Assembly: GCA_016710015.1 (NCBI GenBank)
Contig: JADJLR010000004.1
Location: 248,001-312,000 of the forward strand
Direction: 5' to 3'
Source: Flavobacteriales bacterium
GTDB taxonomy: Bacteria; Bacteroidota; Bacteroidia; Flavobacteriales_F; PHOS-HE28
DNA length: 64,000 nt
Position 1 is the first letter of the stretch. Every line of letters begins with the position of its first letter. A program made the position numbers and the translations under genes. This document shows positions 26,001-38,800 of this stretch, in pieces. The notes beneath the pieces are model-generated. The model did not search any database and was not told where the DNA came from. It saw nothing but the letters and a program-made list of their open reading frames with translations.

Positions 26001-26688
26001 TCGCCAGGGAGGAACAGGAGTTCCATAGGGTCAGGCATACGAAGGCTGCGGAAAGCAAGAAGAGAGAGAGTTTCAATAGGATCCACGGACCGACATCCAA
26101 CGCGCCATCGCGCCACGCCAGCCGGACCAGCGGTTGGCCGGAAGCGTCCACCACCAATGGTCCGGCAGCGGAGATGGGCTGTGCCATGAGGCCATTCGGG
26201 GTTTCCAGAATGGGGTGGAACCCGCGCTGGATATACCGGTTCTCGATCAACGGGGTGGTCCAGACCGGTGCCAAGGCATGCAGATGTAGGGTGCCTATGG
26301 CGGTCATAGCATGCTGGTACACGGCATCCGGCAATGTGATCTGCGCAGCCGTCGGGGCGGTCGCCAACAAGTCCGTATTCGCCGGCAGTTGGCCGCTCCA
26401 GCAGACCAAACTGTCTCCAATGAATCCGAGGTAGGTGGCTCCGGTGCGAAGTCGTTCCAACTCCAACCCCTGGGCGTTAACACGCATCCATTCCGAAGCA
26501 CCTAACTCCGCGAGGGCGTGTCCCCAGTGGTCGGCCCCTTGGCGAAGTTCTTTCGCTTGGAGGTCCGATCGAGTTTGCAACCGGGTCGCCTCGGCCAGGA
26601 TCCGTTCATCCGCATCCGGTTCGCGGACCATCCACGAGAGGCTCGCAAGCAGTATGCTGATCAGAAGGAAAAGGAAGGTCCGGGACAT
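23056..26688 (-). CDS. Very large multi-pass sensor histidine kinase
   Basis: A 1210-residue kinase. An N-terminal signal anchor (MSRTFLFLLISILLASLSWM), an extracytoplasmic region, a block of about seven hydrophobic helices (about residues 200-440), a second sensor region, two more helix pairs, and then a HAMP-like linker lead to the kinase core. The H box is ARQVAHEIKNPLTPMKL (His1003), the N box NNLLKNAVQAI, and the ATP-binding boxes DNGSGI, FTPSFTTKS and GMGLGLAMVKRI. The core resembles NtrY-type kinases. ATG 26688 is chosen because sequence upstream in the same frame is not protein-like. No response regulator is encoded next to it. It is divergent from the giant repeat protein. Confidence 0.87.
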   Translation of the reverse strand: MSRTFLFLLISILLASLSWMVREPDADERILAEATRLQTRSDLQAKELRQGADHWGHALAELGASEWMRVNAQGLELERLRTGATYLGFIGDSLVCWSGQLPANTDLLATAPTAAQITLPDAVYQHAMTAIGTLHLHALAPVWTTPLIENRYIQRGFHPILETPNGLMAQPISAAGPLVVDASGQPLVRLAWRDGALDVGPWILLKLSLFLLSAAFVCLTLWNSCSSLAKRSPLAGVLCFVGALFVLRWSVLLLVPSAPFDRLAIFDPATYAASFALPSLGDLLVNAALLVLSTLFLRRALRHSAHKTSSFLWVFVQWCVLLASAAWVTDTIIGLVNDSSVDLDLYHVQSLNGASAAAVMSIAMLFAAWLLLADTVIHAFGRSSHRRGTLITGSVAIAGSILVHHLFGILDTVLFLWPIPLLALLYQADRGHHRFIHAVVGLGCLSVVATHVLTKYTRDREHRERAVLAERLSVREDPVVELLFREVAPSLRTDRTIHELITGAKPCSAGELDAAVRQIFFGGFWERYDVRVFAFDAEGRLQCASDGSTPRSIDRSGSEFTDHTALADMPDLFFEQAGSEGSFYHARLVVMPYETATPVQLFIELHPRSAAQSLGFPELLIAGEEPVLHRADRYAVARYENGVLAEHANTRGVPLYWNRTLGPDGSLWYRENGRQYFAKGSGNGSLITLGTPLPGLVDRATTFSYLFALFSLLLGFGMFVRALLRHKGIPALGITAKVRAALVLFAVISLLFFGFGTQHLLTRQYTERAEANILEKARSAHMELQQKLDGQPPLDQTRSRYLDHVLGQLSNVLFSDITLYDLSGHMLASSRPQVFSAGLLGPRMDAVAYARMVVDQRSDFVHQESIGSANYQSAYLPLLDRKGLVLGYLSLPSFADQRQQEQERSGVLVAVVNLFVLLFALSILVALFISNWTTRPLDLLKRSMANVALQGSNRTLAYMGKDEVGQLVEVYNRKVEELRESAERLARSERESAWREMARQVAHEIKNPLTPMKLGIEHFQHAWDPQAPDARERLDRFSRSMVQQIDALNGVATAFSQFAQMPIAKPEVLDLGHIARAAVDVFHATPGIASELHEHEGLQVYVDREHLLRVFNNLLKNAVQAIPQDREGRIDVVLIASDAEAVVQVRDNGSGITEESRERIFTPSFTTKSSGMGLGLAMVKRIVENAGGRVWFETTEREGTTFFIALPLRS

Positions 26689-26824
26689 GACCGTTTGCGG
26701 CGCAAGAGCCGCGCCAAAGTACGGGCACCGGAGCCAAGCGCTTTGTGAACCGTGAACCTTTTGAGGTGGGCCCGCGTACAACGGTGCCGGTCCACTACTC
26801 ATGGGCCGAGTTGACCATACTGGA
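26689..26824. promoter_or_regulatory. Divergent intergenic region between the kinase and the giant protein
   Basis: These 136 bp must hold the promoters for the histidine kinase (leftward) and the giant repeat protein (rightward). I could not find a convincing Bacteroidota -7 element (TAnnTTTG) with a matching -33 element on either strand, so no promoter position is given. Confidence 0.4.
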
Positions 26825-29800
26825 ATGAAACAGGCACTACTCTTCGTGCTTGGGGTGCTCTTCACCGGGCATCTCTTCGCACAAACCGGAACCGAGTTCT
26901 GGTTGGCTCCCCCGGAAGTCACCTCGTCGCATGGTGATTCGCCGATATTCATCAACGTCACCACGTTGGATCAACCGGCCGTGGTGACCATTTCGCAGCC
27001 CGCCAACGCAGGCTTCAATGGGGGTAGTCCGATCGTGTTGAACCTGGCCGCCAATTCGGCCCAGCGATACAACCTCACATCGTTGAAGAACGAGTTGGAG
27101 ACGCGGCCCACGAACGCGGTGTTGAACACAGGGTTACGTATTTCCGCGACGTCGAACATCACCTGCTATTATGAACCGAGCTATACGAACAACCCGGATA
27201 TCGCAGCCCTGAAAGGGGCCAATGGTCTGGGTACTGAGTTCTACATCCCACTACACAAGCACGCACCATTCTTCAATCACGGATACGGTGCGCCGAACAA
27301 GGCGTATGCTTCCTTTGACATCGTTGCAACGGAGGCCAATACCACGGTCCTCATTTATTCGCCCGTGCCGGTCGACGGTCAACCAGCGCTTTCGCCTTTT
27401 ACCGTAACGCTGAACCAAGGGCAGACCTATTCATGCGCATGGACCGGCGCAAGCCATACTGATCCGACAACGCACCCCTCCGGAGCTGTCGTTCTTTCGG
27501 ACAAACCGGTGGCCATTTCGATCAAGGACGACTCCAACCACAACCCTTCTGGCGGTTGCTACGACCTGATGCTCGACCAGATCGTGCCGGTGAACATCCT
27601 AGGCACGGATTACGTGGCGGTGAAGGGTGCGTTGTACAACACCGGTGACGAGTCGCTTTTCGTGATGGCCGTGCAGAACAACACGCAGATCTACATCGAT
27701 GGCAACCCAGCACCGGTGGCAACGCTTTTCGCAGGGCAGTACTATCGGCACGACATGGATTACTTGGCGGGTGCAGCGGACAATGCCACTTACGTCAGTG
27801 GTTCCAAGCCGCTGTATGCGATCCATGTTACCGGCTTTGGTTGTGAGCAAGGCATGGCGATCCTGCCACCTTTGAATTGTGCGGGCAGCACGCAGTTGAG
27901 TTTCACCCGATCCACTTCAGAAGCCTTCTTCTTGAACCTGCTGGTCAGGAATGGATCGCAGAACAATTTCGTGGTTACAGGACCCGGTACGGCGACAATA
28001 CCGGGTTCCGCATTCCAGGTGGTTCCGGGAACGGGCGGCGAGTGGATGGCCGCACGTATCCAATACAACGCCACGCAGGTGCCGGTGAACCAAGCATTCA
28101 TCGTAAGCAACACCACGGACGTGTTCTCGTTGGCGATCATCAACGGCGGTGCAGGATCGGGCTGTCGCTATGGGTTCTTCTCGGAGTTTTCCGGAAGGAT
28201 CGACGTGAGCGCCGGGTCGGATCAAACGCTTTGCGCCGGGGACAGTGTATTGTTGACCGGTGCCGTTTCCGGTGGAAGTACTACGGGTATCTGGACCACA
28301 ACGGGTAGCGGAACATTCGCCCCGAGTGCAACGGCGCTCAGTGCCACCTACCATCCAAGCATCGGAGACCTCGCGATCGGAAGCGTCACGTTGACCTTGA
28401 CCTCCACCGGCCCTTGTACCCCTGAAGATGACGCGATGGTGGTCACCTTCAGTCCGAAGCCGATCCCGGATGCAGGACCCGACCAAAGTGTTTGTCGCAA
28501 CAACTCCGTGGTGCAGTTGGCCGGTAGTGTGCTGAATGCAGTGGGTGGTGTTTGGACCGGTGGCGCAGGAGCTTTCCTGCCGAGCAACAGCAACCTCAAC
28601 GCGACCTATACACCCACGGCCGCCGAACTCACGGCAGGTCAGATCTGGATCAAGTTGACCTCCACCGGAAATGGTGTTTGTGCAGCGATCGCGGACAGCA
28701 TGCTCGTGACCTTCACGCTCTCGCCGACCGCGAACGCTGGGGCCGATCAATCGCGCTGCGCGAACAATGCAGTGACGCAATTGAATGGCTCGTTCACTGT
28801 TGCAACGGGCGGTGTTTGGAGCGGCGGTGCAGGTTCCTTCGATCCGAGCACGACGAATATGTCAGCGCAGTACACGCCCACCGGTGCGGAGATCTCCAGC
28901 GGTTCGGTGACCTTGACGATGACGACAACGGGCAACGGCAACTGCGTCGCCGTGAACGATCAAGCGCTCATCTCCTTCACGGCCGCTCCGGTGGTGAATG
29001 CAGGTGCGGCGGTATCGGTTTGCGCGAACAATGCGCTTGTCACTCTGAGCGGCAGTGTGACCGGTGCGACCGGTGGAGCATGGAGTGGCGGCGCGGGCAC
29101 ATACAACCCGAACAACACCACGCTCGCTGCCACCTATACACCGACCGCAGCAGAGGTCGCAGCGGGCACCTTGACGCTGACATTGAGCAGCACGGGTAAC
29201 GGGAACTGTATTCCAGTCACGAGCGACAAGGTGATCACCTTCACGGCAGCGCCGACAGTGAACGCTGGTCCTGCCGGAACCGTTTGCGCGAACAACAGCG
29301 CGATCACCTTGGCCGGTTCCTTCACCGGAGCGACAGGTGCGGTGTGGAGCGGTGGCACGGGAACCTACGCGCCGAACAATACTACCATGAATGCGGTGTA
29401 CACACCGAGTGCTGCGGAACGCACCGCTGGCACGGTGACCCTGACACTTACCACCGTTGGTAATGGTAACTGCAACGCGGTCAGCAGCAATGTCACGTAC
29501 GCGATCACGCCTGCTCCAACTGCGAACGCCGGTGCCGATCAATCGCTCTGCGCGAACAACGCGGTCGCGACATTGAACGGTTCGTTCACTGTAGCGACCG
29601 GCGGTGTGTGGAGCGGCGGAGCAGGCAGCTTCGACCCGAGCACCACGAACATGGGTGCGCAGTACACACCAACAGCCGGCGAGATCGCGAGCGGATCGGT
29701 GACACTGACCTTGACGACCACCGGCAATGGTGGTTGCGTTGCTGTCACTGATCAGGTTCTCTTGTCCTTCACATCAGCTCCAGTAGTGAGCGCTGGTGCA

Positions 29801-32800
29801 GCGGTCTCGGTTTGTGCGAACAACGTACAAGTGGCACTGAATGGCAGCGTTACTGGAGCAACTGGCGGAGCCTGGAGCGGTGGTACGGGTTCCTTCAACC
29901 CGAATGCGACCACGCTCAACGCGACGTACACACCCAGTGCTGCGGAGATCGCAGCGGGTACGGTGACGCTCACACTCACATCAACGGGCAATGCGAATTG
30001 CAACGCGGTATCGAGCAGCAAGGTGATCACGATCACCCCTGCACCGACCGTGGATGCCGGTCCTAACGCGACGGTCTGCGCGAACAACTCGGCGATCACG
30101 CTCGAGGGTTCGATCACTGTGGCGACCGGGGCTACCTGGAGTGGCGGTACCGGAGTGTATGCACCGAACAACACCACGCTCAATGCGACCTACACGCCGA
30201 GCGCTGCGGAACGCGCTGCCGGTACGGTAACGCTAACGCTCACCACAGTGGGTAACGGCAATTGCAATGCGGTCAGCGATCAAGTGACCTTCACCATCAC
30301 GCCTGCCCCAACAGCGAACGCCGGTGCGGACCGCACGGTCTGTGCGAACAACGCTGTCGTCACCTTGAACGGCAGCTTCACGGTCGCGACAGGCGGTGTG
30401 TGGAGCGGTGGCGCTGGATCCTTCGACCCGAGCACCACGAACATGGGTGCGCAATACACCCCGACCGCTGGCGAGATCTCCAGCGGATCGGTGACGCTCA
30501 CGATGACGACCACCGGAAATGGTGGTTGCGTGGCCGTTGCCGATCAGATGACGATCGCCTTCACGGCGGCTCCTGTGGTGAATGCCGGTGCTGCGGTCTC
30601 GCTCTGCGCGAACAACGCACAAGTATCCTTGAGCGGGTCGGTGACCGGTGCGACCGGCGGTATCTGGAGTGGTGGCACGGGAACCTTCAACCCGGACAAC
30701 ACGACGCTCACCGCGACCTACACGCCGACTGCCGCGGAGATCGCGGCCGGCACGTTGACGCTCACACTAACAAGCACGGGCAACGGCACCTGCAATCCGG
30801 TGACAAGCAACAAGGTGATCTCGTTCACGCCTGCACCGATCGTAAATGCAGGTGCTGATGGATCCGTCTGCCGCAACAATGCGGACATCACCCTGAATGG
30901 TTCTGTGATCGGTGCTACGGGTGGAATTTGGAGCGGTGGCACTGGTTCCTACAACCCGAACAACACCACGCTCAATGCGGTCTACACACCGAGCGCTGCA
31001 GAACGCGCAGCGGGAACAGTGACCCTGACATTGACCTCTGCTGGCAACGGCAATTGCAATGCGGTGAACGATGCGGTCACCTACACGATCACACCTTCGC
31101 CCACTGCGAACGCCGGTGCTGATCAAGTGCTTTGCACGAACAACCCGGTGGCCTCTTTGGGTGGATCCGTCACGGTTGCAACGGGTGGTATCTGGAGCGG
31201 TGGCGCAGGCACCTTCGCACCGAGCACCACGAACCTGAACGCGACGTACACGCCGACCGATGCGGAGATCGCGAGCGGTCTCGTCACCTTGACCTTGACG
31301 ACGACCGGCAACGGTACATGCATCGCGGTGAACAATCAGGTGCAACTGTCCTTCACACCTTCGCCTACGGCCAATGCCGGCGCTGATCTATCACTGTGCC
31401 GCAACAACGCGAGCTTCGCCCTCGGCGGATCCGTGACCATTGCTACCGGCGGTATCTGGAGCGGTGGTTCGGGATCCTACACGCCGAACAACACCACGCT
31501 CAATGCGACCTACACACCAACGCCTGCGGAACTCGCAGCGGGTACGCTGACGCTGACGTTGACCACGACCGGCAACGGCAACTGCAATGCGGTCGCTGAT
31601 AGCCGCGTGATCACATTCACGCCTTCGCCAACGGTGAACGCCGGAGCTAACGGTAGCGTCTGCGCTAACAATAGTGCGATCACCTTGAATGGTGCGTTCA
31701 CCGGTTCCACAGGTGCGGCTTGGAGCGGTGGCGCGGGTACCTACAACCCGAACAACACTACGCTGAATGCGGTGTACACGCCAACCGCTGCGGAGCGCAC
31801 TGCGGGAACGGTCACGCTTACCCTTACCACCACGGGCAATGGCAATTGTAACGCCGTGAGTGACAACGTGACCTTCAGCATCACGCCTGCTCCGACAGCG
31901 AACGCAGGTGTCGATCGCACGGTGTGCGGCAATAATGCGGCGGTCGCAGTGGCTGGTTCATTCACAGTCGCTACCGGCGGTGTCTGGAGTGGTGGTGCAG
32001 GCAGCTTCGATCCGAGCACCACCAATATGGGTGCGATCTACACGCCGAGTGCGGCCGAGGTCGCAAGTGGTTCCGTGACCTTGACGATGACCACCACGGG
32101 CAATGGCACATGTAACGCCGTGGCCGATCAGATGACGATCACATACACGGCGGCTCCAGTGGTGAACGCTGGAGCTGCTGTTTCGCTCTGCGCGAACAAC
32201 GCCCAGGTGAGCTTGAGCGGTAGCGTTTCCGGTGCGACGGGTGGAGTGTGGAGTGGTGGAACCGGCACATACAACCCGAACAACACCACGCTTACCGCGA
32301 CCTACACGCCGACCGCTGCGGAGATCGCCGGAGGCACGTTGACACTGACCTTGACCAGCACCGGCAACGGTACTTGCAATCCGGTGCAGAGTAGCAAGGT
32401 CATCACCTTCACGCCTTCGCCGATCGTGAACGCTGGTCCGGATGGATCGGTGTGCAATAACAACTCGATCATCAGTTTGAACGGATCGGTGACGGGTGCG
32501 ACCGGCGCGATCTGGAGCGGTGGTGCGGGTGTCTTCACACCGAACAACACTACACTCACAGCGACCTACACACCGACCGCTGCCGAACGTGCTGCCGGGA
32601 CCGTGACGCTTACGCTCACTTCCGCCGGTAACGGCAATTGCAACGCAGTAAGCGATGCGGTCACTTACTCGATCACGCCTGCACCTACAGCTAATGCCGG
32701 TGCGGATCAAACGCTGTGCTCCAACAATGCGATCGCCATATTGGGCGGATCCTTCACGGTTGCGACCGGTGGTATCTGGAGCGGTGGCAACGGCTCTTTC

Positions 32801-35800
32801 AGCCCAAGCACCACGAACATGAACGCGACCTACACGCCGACGGCGGCGGAGATCGCGAACGGCAACGTGACGCTCACATTGACCACGACCGGTAACGGCA
32901 CGTGCGTCGCGGTGACCGATCAGGTACAGATCAACTACACGCCAAGTCCGACCGCGAACGCCGGTCCTGATCTCTCGCTGTGCCGCAACAACGCTGCTGT
33001 GCCCATGGGCGGATCGGTGACCGTGGCCTCCGGTGGTATCTGGAGCGGTGGCGCGGGTTCCTTCACACCGAACAACACCACGCTCAACGCGACCTACACA
33101 CCGACCCCCGCCGAACTCGCTGCGGGAACGTTGACACTGACATTGACCACGACCGGCAACGGTAACTGCACCGCAGTATCCGATAGCCGCGTGATCACCT
33201 TCACGCCTTCGCCAACGGTGGATGCTGGTGCGAACGCAACGGTGTGCGCGAACAACAGCGCGATCACCTTGAACGGATCCTTCACCGGTTCGACGGGTGC
33301 GATCTGGAGCGGTGGAACGGGCACCTACAACCCGAACAGTTCCACCATGAACGCGGTGTACACGCCGAGCGCTGCAGAGCGCACTGCGGGTACCGTTACA
33401 CTGACACTGACGACGGCCGGCAATGGCAATTGCAATGCGGTGAGCGACAACGTGACCTTCACGATCACGCCTTCACCTACAGCCAATGCCGGTACCGATC
33501 GAACAGTTTGCGCGAACAATGCGGCGGTTGCTTTGAACGGTTCCTTCACGGTCGCTACCGGCGGTGTGTGGAGCGGTGGCGCGGGCACTTTCGATCCGAG
33601 CACGACCAACATGGGTGCGATCTACACGCCGAGCGCGGCGGAGATCGCGAATGGTTTCGCGACGCTGACCTTGACCACGACCGGCAACGGAACGTGCATC
33701 GCGGTCGCGGATCAGATGACGATCTCCATCACCGATGCGCCGGTGGTGAATGCGGGTGCGGCCATCGCGCTCTGCGCGAACAATTCCCTGGTGAGCTTGA
33801 ACGGCAGTGTGTCCGGTGCAACAGGCGGTGCTTGGAGCGGTGGATCGGGAACCTACAACCCGAACAACACAACGCTCAACGCGACCTACACGCCAAGTGC
33901 TGCAGAACTGGCCGCAGGTACGGTGACTCTCACGTTGACGAGCACGGGCAATGGTTTGTGCAATCCGGTCTCAAGCAGTCGTACGATCAGCTTCACGCCA
34001 GCTCCAACAGCCAACGCTGGTCCGGATGCGAGTGTGTGTTCCAACAATGCGAACATCACCTTGAACGGTGCCTTCACCGTTGCCACAGGTGCGATCTGGA
34101 GCGGTGGTTCAGGAACGTACAATCCGAACAACGCTACGATGAATGCGGTGTACACACCGAGCGCTGCGGAGCGCGCAGCCGGCACCGTGACCTTGACGTT
34201 GACGACTGTCGGCAACGGATCCTGCAACGCCGTGAGCGATGCGGTGACCTTCACGATCACGCCGACACCGACCGCCAACGCTGGTGCTGATCGCACGGTT
34301 TGCGCGAACAACGGAGCTGTTACCCTGGCCGGTTCATTCACGGTCGCTACGGGCGGCGTGTGGAGCGGTGGCAACGGCACCTTCGATCCGAGCACCACGA
34401 ACATGGGTGCGATCTACACGCCAACGGCTGCGGAGATCGCGAACGGTTCGGTGACGTTGACACTGACCACGACCGGTAACGGCAACTGTATCGCCGTGGC
34501 CGATCAGATGACGATCAACTTCACGCCAGCTCCGGTGGTGAACGCGGGTGCTGCGGTATCGCTCTGCGCGAACAACGCACAAGTGAGCTTGAACGGTAGT
34601 GTAAGTGGCGCGACCGGTGGTGTATGGAGCGGTGGAACGGGAACCTACAGCCCGAACAACACCAACTTGAATGCGACCTATACGCCGACCGCTGCGGAGA
34701 TCGCGGGTGGTACGCTGACCTTGACCTTGACGAGCACCGGAAACGGTACCTGCAATCCGGTACAAAGCAGCCGCGTGATCACCTTCACGCCAGCGCCGAT
34801 CGTGAATGCAGGTCCGGATGGTTCCGTCTGCAATAACGCATCGATCATCTCGCTTGGAGGTAGCGTGATAGGAGCGACCGGTGCGATCTGGAGTGGTGGT
34901 GCTGGCACCTACACCCCGAACAACACCACGCTCAACGCGACCTATTCACCGAGCGCCGCTGAACGTACGGCAGGCACAGTGACCTTGACATTGACCTCTG
35001 CTGGCAACGGCAACTGCACTGCGGTGAGCGACCAGGTGACGTACAGCATCACACCTGCACCGACCGCGAATGCCGGAGCGGATCAGGCCTTGTGTTCGAA
35101 CAATGCGATCGCCACCTTGGGAGGGTCGGTCACGGTTGCAACGGGTGGTATCTGGAGCGGTGGAGCAGGCACTTTCGCGCCAAGCACCGCGAACATGAAT
35201 GCGACCTACACGCCGACGGCGGTGGAGATCGCGAACGGCAACGTGACGCTGACCTTGACCACGACCGGCAACGGCACGTGTGTCGCGGTGACGGATCAAA
35301 TGCAGATCAACTACACGCCAAGTCCAACAGCGAATGCTGGACCTGATCTTTCGCTGTGCCGCAACAACGCAAGCTTCGCCCTTGGCGGATCGGTGACCGT
35401 TGCAACTGGTGGTATCTGGAGCGGCGGTGCGGGCTCGTTCACACCAAACAACACCACGCTCAACGCGACCTACACGCCGACCCCTGCGGAACTCGCGACC
35501 GGTACCTTGACCTTGACCTTGACCACGACCGGGAATGGCAATTGCATCGCAGTTGCTGATAGCCGTGTGATCACCTTCACACCATCACCGACCGTTGATG
35601 CGGGCTTGAACGGATCCGTCTGTGCGAACAATAGCGCAATCCTTTTGAACGGTTCGTTCACGGGGTCTACGGGTGTTTCCTGGAGCGGCGGAGCGGGCAC
35701 ATACAACCCGAACAACACCACGATCAATGCGGTGTACACGCCGAGTGCGGCTGAACGCACCGCTGGTACCGTGACGCTGACCTTGACCACCACTGGAAAC

Positions 35801-38800
35801 GGGAACTGCAACGCCGTGAGTGATGCGGTGACCTTCATCATTACGCCAACGCCAACAGCAAATGCTGGTGCCGATCGCACGGTCTGTGCGAACAACGCAG
35901 CTGTGACCCTGGCTGGTTCATTCACGGTCGCTACAGGCGGCGTGTGGAGCGGCGGCAACGGCACCTTCGATCCGAGCACGACGAACATGGGTGCGATCTA
36001 TACGCCGACGGCTACGGAGATCGCGAACGGTTCCGTGACCTTGACTTTGACCACGACCGGTAACGGCAATTGCATCGCCGTGGCCGATCAGATGACGATC
36101 AACTTCACACCTGCTCCGGTGGTGAACGCAGGTGCGGCGATATCGCTCTGCGCGAACAACGCACAAGTGAGCCTGAACGGTAGCGTAAGTGGCGCGACCG
36201 GCGGTGTATGGAGTGGCGGAACGGGAACCTACAGCCCGAACAATTCCACCTTGAATGCGAACTACACACCGACCTCTGCGGAGATCGCGGGCGGCACGTT
36301 GACCTTGACCTTGACGAGCACCGGCAACGGTACTTGCAATCCAGTGCAAAGCAGCCGCTTGATCACGTTCACGCCAGCGCCGTCGGTGGATGCTGGTCCG
36401 AATGGAACGGTGTGCGCGAACAACAGTGCGATCACTTTGGCCGGTACGCAAAGCGGTGCGACAGGTGCGGTATGGAGCGGTGGAACGGGAACGTACAGCC
36501 CGAACAACGCTACGCTGACCGCCGTGTACACACCAAGCGCAGCTGAACGCACTGCAGGCACCGTGACCTTGACACTGACCACTGTTGGCAATGGCAATTG
36601 CAATGCGGTGAGCGACCAGGTGACATACAGCATCACGCCTGCACCGACGGCGAACGCTGGTGCGGATCAATCGCTTTGTGCGAACAACGCGAGCACCACC
36701 TTGAGCGGAAGTGTGACCGTTGCGACCGGCGGTATCTGGAGTGGCGGAGCGGGCAGCTTCAGCCCGAGCACCACGAACCTGAATGCGACCTACACGCCGA
36801 CTGCGACCGAGATCGCAAGTGGATCTGTTACGATCACTCTCACCACCACGGGTGTGGGCGGATGCGTAGCCGTGGCCGATCAAATGACGGTCACCTTCAC
36901 GCCTGCACCGATCGCGAATGCGGGGGCACCGGTTTCGATCTGCGTGAACAATCCGCAGGTAACGATGACCGGCAGTGTGACCGGCGCAACGGGTGGTGCA
37001 TGGAGCGGAGGCCTCGGATCCTTCACGCCGAACAACACAACACTGAATGCGACCTATACACCGACCCCTGCGGAACTCGCAGCGGGAACATTGACGCTGA
37101 CCTTGACCACGACCGGCAACGGCAATTGCAACGCTGTGCAAAGCAGCCGTGTGATCACCTTCACACCAGCACCTATAGTAGATGCCGGAGCGAACGGCAC
37201 CGTATGCGCGAACAACAGCGTGATCACCTTGAACGGTTCCTTCAGCGGAGCAACGGGTGCGATCTGGAGCGGTGGAGCAGGAACGTTCTCGCCGAACAGC
37301 ACCACGCTCAATGCGACCTATACACCGACCGCTGCTGAACGTGCAGCCGGTACCGTGACCCTCACGCTGACCTCTGCCGGCAACGGAAACTGCAACGCGG
37401 TAAGCGATCAAGTGACCTTCTCGATCACACCTGCACCGACGGCGAATGCTGGTGCTGATATCGTACTGTGTTCGAACAACGCGACAGCCACTTTGAACGG
37501 CGGGTTCACCGTTGCGACCGGTGGTATCTGGAGTGGCGGAGCTGGCACGTACAGCCCGAGTTCCACGAACATGAACGCGAGCTACACGCCGACCGCCGGT
37601 GAGATCTCCAGCGGTTCGGTGACCTTGACCTTGACCACCACGGGTAACAACAACTGCGTTGCAGTGAGTGATCAAGTGCTTCTCTCTTTCACACCAAGCC
37701 CAACCGTTGATGCAGGTGCGGATGTATCGCTCTGTCGCAACAATGCGGCCGTGGTATTGAACGGTGCGGTGGGTGTGGCAACGGGTGGCATCTGGAGCGG
37801 TGGTGCGGGATCTTTCACGCCGAACAACACAACGCTGAATGCGACCTACACGCCGAGCCCAGCAGAACTTTCCGCAGGCACGTTGACGCTCACCTTGACC
37901 ACGACCGGCAACGGTACGTGCAACTCTGTATCAGATAGCAAAGTGATCACTTTCACACCTGCACCGACGGTGGATGCCGGTGCGAACGCAACTGTTTGCG
38001 CGAACAACAGCGCGATCACCTTGGCGGGAACCGTGGTCGGTGCAGGTGGGGCCACTTGGAGCGGTGGAACCGGTACTTACAACCCGAACAACCAAACGCT
38101 CAATGCGACCTATACACCGAGTGCTGTAGAACGAGCAGCCGGTACGGTGACCTTGACACTGACCACCAGCGGTAACGGAAACTGCAATCCCGTTAGCGAT
38201 CAGGTGACGTACAGCATCACACCTGCGCCGACGGCGAACGCCGGTGCGGATCGCGTACTGTGCGCGAACAATGCTTCGACGGGATTGTCCGGTGCCTTCT
38301 CCATCGCAACGGGCGGGATCTGGAGCGGCGGTTCGGGCACTTTCGATCCAAGCACCACGAACATGAGCGCGATCTATACGCCTACTGCGGCGGAGATCAC
38401 TGCAGGTAGTGTGTTGCTGACCTTGACCACCACCGGCAACGGACTGTGCAACGCGGTGACCGACCAGGTGCTCTTGACCTTCACCGATCCGCCTTCCGCG
38501 AACGCAGGCCCCGATGCGACGCGCTGTGCCAACAATGCTGCTGTTGCTCTCGGAGGAAGCGTGATCGTTGCGACCGGTGGAACATGGACGGGTGGAACAG
38601 GAACGTTCACGCCGAACGCCACCACATTGAACGCGACGTACAACCCAGGTGCAGGTGATCTTGCTGCTGGCCAAGTGACCTTGACCTTGACGACGACAGG
38701 CAACGGCAACTGTACGCCCGCCACGGATACGAAGATCATCACCTACACTCCTGCGCCGATCGTGAATGCAGGAGCGAATGGAGCGGTCTGTGCCAACGCT

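Noticed and set aside
26689..26964. Upstream extension of the histidine kinase by 92 codons
   Set aside because: The extension overlaps the divergent giant gene and is not protein-like; ATG 26688 begins a proper signal anchor.
35918..37675. Long open frames on the minus strand inside the giant gene, up to 585 codons
   Set aside because: They are antisense shadows of the 264-bp repeat with its GC-rich codon use; the translated products are Arg/Gly/His-rich, repetitive and have no domains.
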